Positions 61,278 to 64,000 of a stretch of DNA of 64,000 nt are shown here, one piece after another. A program made the position numbers and the translations under genes. Positions within the stretch are counted from its first letter, which is position 1. Each line of letters starts with the position of its first letter. Origin of the DNA: an uncultured Mucispirillum sp. (GTDB lineage: Bacteria; Chrysiogenota; Deferribacteres; Deferribacterales; Mucispirillaceae); assembly GCA_944326705.1 (NCBI GenBank), contig CALVEY010000004.1:1-64000 (forward strand). The letters run 5' to 3'. The notes beneath the pieces are model-generated. The model saw only the letters and a program-made list of their open reading frames with translations. It did not search any database and was not told the origin of the DNA.

Positions 61278-62759
61278 ATGGCTTTTACTTCAGTTAGTTT
61301 TGTTTTTCTTTTTCTTCCAATAACTATAATATTATACTATTTACTGCCTAAAATTGCTTATAAAAATATTCTGTTAGTGATATTATCATTACTATTCTAT
61401 GCCTGGGGCGATAAAAATTTTATTTATCTATTTATCATAAGTATATTTGTAAACTACTGTTTTGGGCTGCTGTTTGATAAATATAAGAATAAGTTTATTA
61501 ATAAAATTTTTGTTTTCCTAATGATTGTATGGAACTTTGGAATATTATACTATTTTAAATACTTAATTTTTACAGTAAACAGTATTAACAGCATTGCAGA
61601 TTTAACTCTTACAGTTCCAAATATTATTACACCGCTTGGAATTTCATTTATTACTTTCAGGGCTGTATCATACTGTCTTGATGTATTTTTTCAGGCATGC
61701 TCGGCAAGCAGAAATCCTATAAATGTAGCTCTTTATATCACATTTTTCCCGCAGGTTATAATGGGGCCTATTACAAAATATTATGAATTTGAGCCGCAAA
61801 TTAATAAAAGAGAGTTCAGTTTAGATAATTTTACAGAAGGTATTGAACGTTTTATTATTGGTTTAGCAAAGAAAATCCTTATAGCTGATAATATTGCTCC
61901 AATGGTTAATACAATATTTACTATGGAAGCATCAGAAAGAACAATTGTTCTTGCATGGATTGGTGCACTAGGTTATTTAATTCAGCTGTATTTTGATTTT
62001 TCTGGATATTCTGATATGGCAATAGGCATAGGCAAAATGCTTGGATTTAAAACACCAGAAAACTTTAATTATCCATATATGTCCAGGTCTGCAGTGGAAT
62101 ACTGGAGCAGGTGGCATATTACACTTGGCACATGGGTAAAAGATTATATATATGTTCCTGTATATAGAGCAATGTCTAATAAGCAGAATATATTTACACA
62201 TGAAAAATTTTCTGTTACTGCATCAGATACTGCTGCTTTATTTTTGGTATGGCTTTTTATTGGTTTTTGGCATGGAGCAGGGTATGCATTTTTACTTCAT
62301 GGTATGTATTGGTTCTTTTTCATATTTTTAGAGAGAAGGTATGATGCATATAAAAAAGCAAAAAGGAAAAAGTTAAAAATTAAACGTCAGGCACTAACAA
62401 GAAATGAAAAGATACTTGCACATATATATTTCATAATAATACTTTTCTTTTCCCAAACATTATTTAGAATAGCAGATGTTACTGAATGGATAGATTATTC
62501 TAAAAATATGATAGGCTTAATGGGTGCAGGCTTATTAGATGATTATGCAGTAATAAATCTGATTGATAATTTAGTATTAATTATTGCAGGTATATTCTTT
62601 TCATTCCCTATAGGAAAATATATAGCTGATAAATTTAAGGAAAAAAATCAGACTGCATTTATTTTTTCTAAATATACGGTATTACTTATACTATTTTGTT
62701 TTTCAATACTATGGGTTATTTCTGGCACTAATAACTCGTTTATTTACTTCCAGTTTTAG
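61278..62759 (+). CDS. MBOAT-family O-acyltransferase (DltB/AlgI-like)
   Basis: The 493-residue membrane protein has about ten hydrophobic segments. The family marks are YFDFSGYSDMAIGIGKMLGF, NFNYPYMSRSAVEYWSRWH with His280, and the invariant His332 in LFIGFWHGAGYAFLLHG. DltB and AlgI move acyl groups across the inner membrane to an outer acceptor. Position after an acyl carrier protein and before an AlgJ/AlgX-like protein suggests a carrier-dependent route. The start follows GAAGGGTTGC. Confidence 0.93.
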   Translation: MAFTSVSFVFLFLPITIILYYLLPKIAYKNILLVILSLLFYAWGDKNFIYLFIISIFVNYCFGLLFDKYKNKFINKIFVFLMIVWNFGILYYFKYLIFTVNSINSIADLTLTVPNIITPLGISFITFRAVSYCLDVFFQACSASRNPINVALYITFFPQVIMGPITKYYEFEPQINKREFSLDNFTEGIERFIIGLAKKILIADNIAPMVNTIFTMEASERTIVLAWIGALGYLIQLYFDFSGYSDMAIGIGKMLGFKTPENFNYPYMSRSAVEYWSRWHITLGTWVKDYIYVPVYRAMSNKQNIFTHEKFSVTASDTAALFLVWLFIGFWHGAGYAFLLHGMYWFFFIFLERRYDAYKKAKRKKLKIKRQALTRNEKILAHIYFIIILFFSQTLFRIADVTEWIDYSKNMIGLMGAGLLDDYAVINLIDNLVLIIAGIFFSFPIGKYIADKFKEKNQTAFIFSKYTVLLILFCFSILWVISGTNNSFIYFQF

Positions 62760-62770
62760 GGGTATTCTTT

Positions 62771-64000
62771 ATGTATAAGAGAATTAAACAGGCTTTTATA
62801 GTAATATTCTTTGCTTTAATTTTTATACCAGTGCTTTTAAGTGATAAAACTGGTGGTGCAAAATCAGAAACTGAGAATAGGTATTTAGCAAAAATGCCAT
62901 CTATTAAGGAATTAAGTATTGGTTCATTTAATAACTGGCTTAATGATAATATTGCTTTCAGGCAGGATATTATAGGAATTAAAGGATATATTGAATATCA
63001 TTTTTTACATAAATCTCCAACTGATAAGGTTATTTTTGGAAAAGATGGATTTATGTTTTATACCTGGGATGATAATATAGCAATTGCACAAAACAAATAT
63101 CCACTATCAGAAATAGAGCTTAGAAAAAGTATAAAAAATTTAAGGCTTGCTAATGATATTTTAGCAAAACATCATAAAACATTTGTTTTTTCAATAGCTC
63201 CAAGTAAGGTGGGTATATATCCAGAATATTTATATGTAAAAACAGCAGATGAAATAAAAACTCCTATAGATATTTTTGATGAAGCACTAAAAGATAAAGT
63301 AAATTTTGTAAATTTAAAACAGGCACTGTATAAAGAAAAAGAGAAAAACAAAGATATGCTTCTTTATTATAAAACAGATACACATTGGAGACAGTATGGA
63401 GCATATATTGGCTATAAGCAGATATTAGATGAATTTAATTCCATAGGTGTATTTGGTAATAAAAAAGAGCCTTATATGGAAGTTGAGCTAGTAAAAGCAT
63501 TATGGACTGGTGAATTTGCAAATATGATGGGGGCATCATATATATTAAAACCAGAAGAAACTTTTAATACAGTAATAGTAAACTCAAAAATAATGCCAGA
63601 TGACTTACCAGAATTTATAAATAATTATCAGCAAAAGTATAATCCATTTAGAGTATTTGCTTTTAAAAATTATAATCAAGATAAAAATAGAAAAATACTT
63701 GTTATTGGAGACTCAATGTTTGGCGGCTGGAATTTACCCCAATTAATAGCTAACCATTTTAAAAATTATTATCATATATGGCAGCAGAAGTTTGATAATC
63801 AAACTGTTATGAATAGTGGGGCTGATGTAATATTATTTGAAATTGGAGAAAGATATTCAAGACTTGTTGGCTATGTATTAAATGATTTTGTACAGAAAAA
63901 TTATAGACCTAAAGCAGTTATTTCATCAGATGATATTCCAGAAGTAATGGAAAATGGAAAAACGTATTCATTTAATATAACAATAGAAAATAAAGGTGAA
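62771..64000 (+). CDS. AlgJ/AlgX-like SGNH O-acyltransferase, cut at the window edge
   Basis: The frame begins at ATG 62771, 11 bases after the MBOAT stop, and is still open after 410 codons at base 64000. Residues about 8-24 form a membrane anchor or signal. Then come the AlgJ/AlgX-type catalytic features: Asp203 and His205 in YKTDTHWRQYGA, and Ser315 in VIGDSMFGGW. ENRYLAKMPS near the N-terminus is also typical. Such proteins finish acyl transfer to polysaccharide in the periplasm after an MBOAT partner. The last residues seen (VMENGKTYSFNITIENKG) may begin an extra C-terminal domain. Confidence 0.88.
   Translation, partial: MYKRIKQAFIVIFFALIFIPVLLSDKTGGAKSETENRYLAKMPSIKELSIGSFNNWLNDNIAFRQDIIGIKGYIEYHFLHKSPTDKVIFGKDGFMFYTWDDNIAIAQNKYPLSEIELRKSIKNLRLANDILAKHHKTFVFSIAPSKVGIYPEYLYVKTADEIKTPIDIFDEALKDKVNFVNLKQALYKEKEKNKDMLLYYKTDTHWRQYGAYIGYKQILDEFNSIGVFGNKKEPYMEVELVKALWTGEFANMMGASYILKPEETFNTVIVNSKIMPDDLPEFINNYQQKYNPFRVFAFKNYNQDKNRKILVIGDSMFGGWNLPQLIANHFKNYYHIWQQKFDNQTVMNSGADVILFEIGERYSRLVGYVLNDFVQKNYRPKAVISSDDIPEVMENGKTYSFNITIENKGE

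Overview
The window is a low-GC (roughly 30% by eye) chromosomal segment from a Gram-negative bacterium. It has a Tol-Pal-type YbgF protein, a C-terminal outer-membrane-barrel protein, lipoproteins, a CheV chemotaxis protein, dTDP-rhamnose genes and an ABC-2 type polysaccharide exporter. The complete anaerobic (cobalt-early) cobalamin route suggests an anaerobe. Gene content and base composition recall Deferribacterota such as the gut-mucus genus Mucispirillum, but that is inference; no 16S rRNA or other marker gene is in the window.

Left part (1-23.9 kb), housekeeping and envelope genes. The minus strand carries lepA-lepB and cheV-ybgF. The plus strand carries a 690-residue lipoprotein preceded by an AT-rich gap with a G10 tract, then a 239-residue fragment-like ORF. 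Next come a periplasmic TPR protein, a soluble PAS histidine kinase with an NtrC-type regulator, argS, a SPOR protein, a PgaB-like glycosidase domain protein and hemG. These are followed by a lipoprotein hydrolase, a DUF3015-DUF4105 pair and, on the minus strand, a membrane-anchored PHP-like protein.

Centre (24.0-45.5 kb), cobalamin. Two abutting transposase scraps lie just before a promoter and a cobalamin riboswitch. The riboswitch precedes 25 tightly packed genes: cbiMNQO cobalt uptake, then cbiD, cbiL, cbiF, cbiG, cbiH, cbiJ, precorrin-2 dehydrogenase, cobA-hemD, cbiX, cbiET, cbiA, cobU, cobS, a second CobU-like gene, cobC, cbiB, cobD, cbiP, cobO, cbiC and cobT. Together they take uroporphyrinogen III and cobalt to adenosylcobalamin. 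No gene for making the lower-ligand base is present. The two CobU-like proteins each lack motifs the other keeps.

Right part (45.7-64.0 kb), surface polysaccharide. A near-consensus promoter drives rfbA-rfbC-rfbB-rfbD-galE, then an ABC exporter (Wzm/Wzt type), an epimerase, a coiled-coil protein built from 21-residue repeats, an RgpF-family protein, a sulfatase-fold membrane protein and a protein with a nearly perfect 775-bp internal duplication. The window ends in FkbH-like enzyme, acyl carrier protein, MBOAT acyltransferase and an AlgJ/AlgX-like SGNH protein cut by the window edge. This last set has the architecture of a Dlt system with the adenylating enzyme replaced by an FkbH-type loader. 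It is the best candidate here for an under-described system: carrier-protein-dependent modification of an exported glycan, possibly with a glyceryl group.
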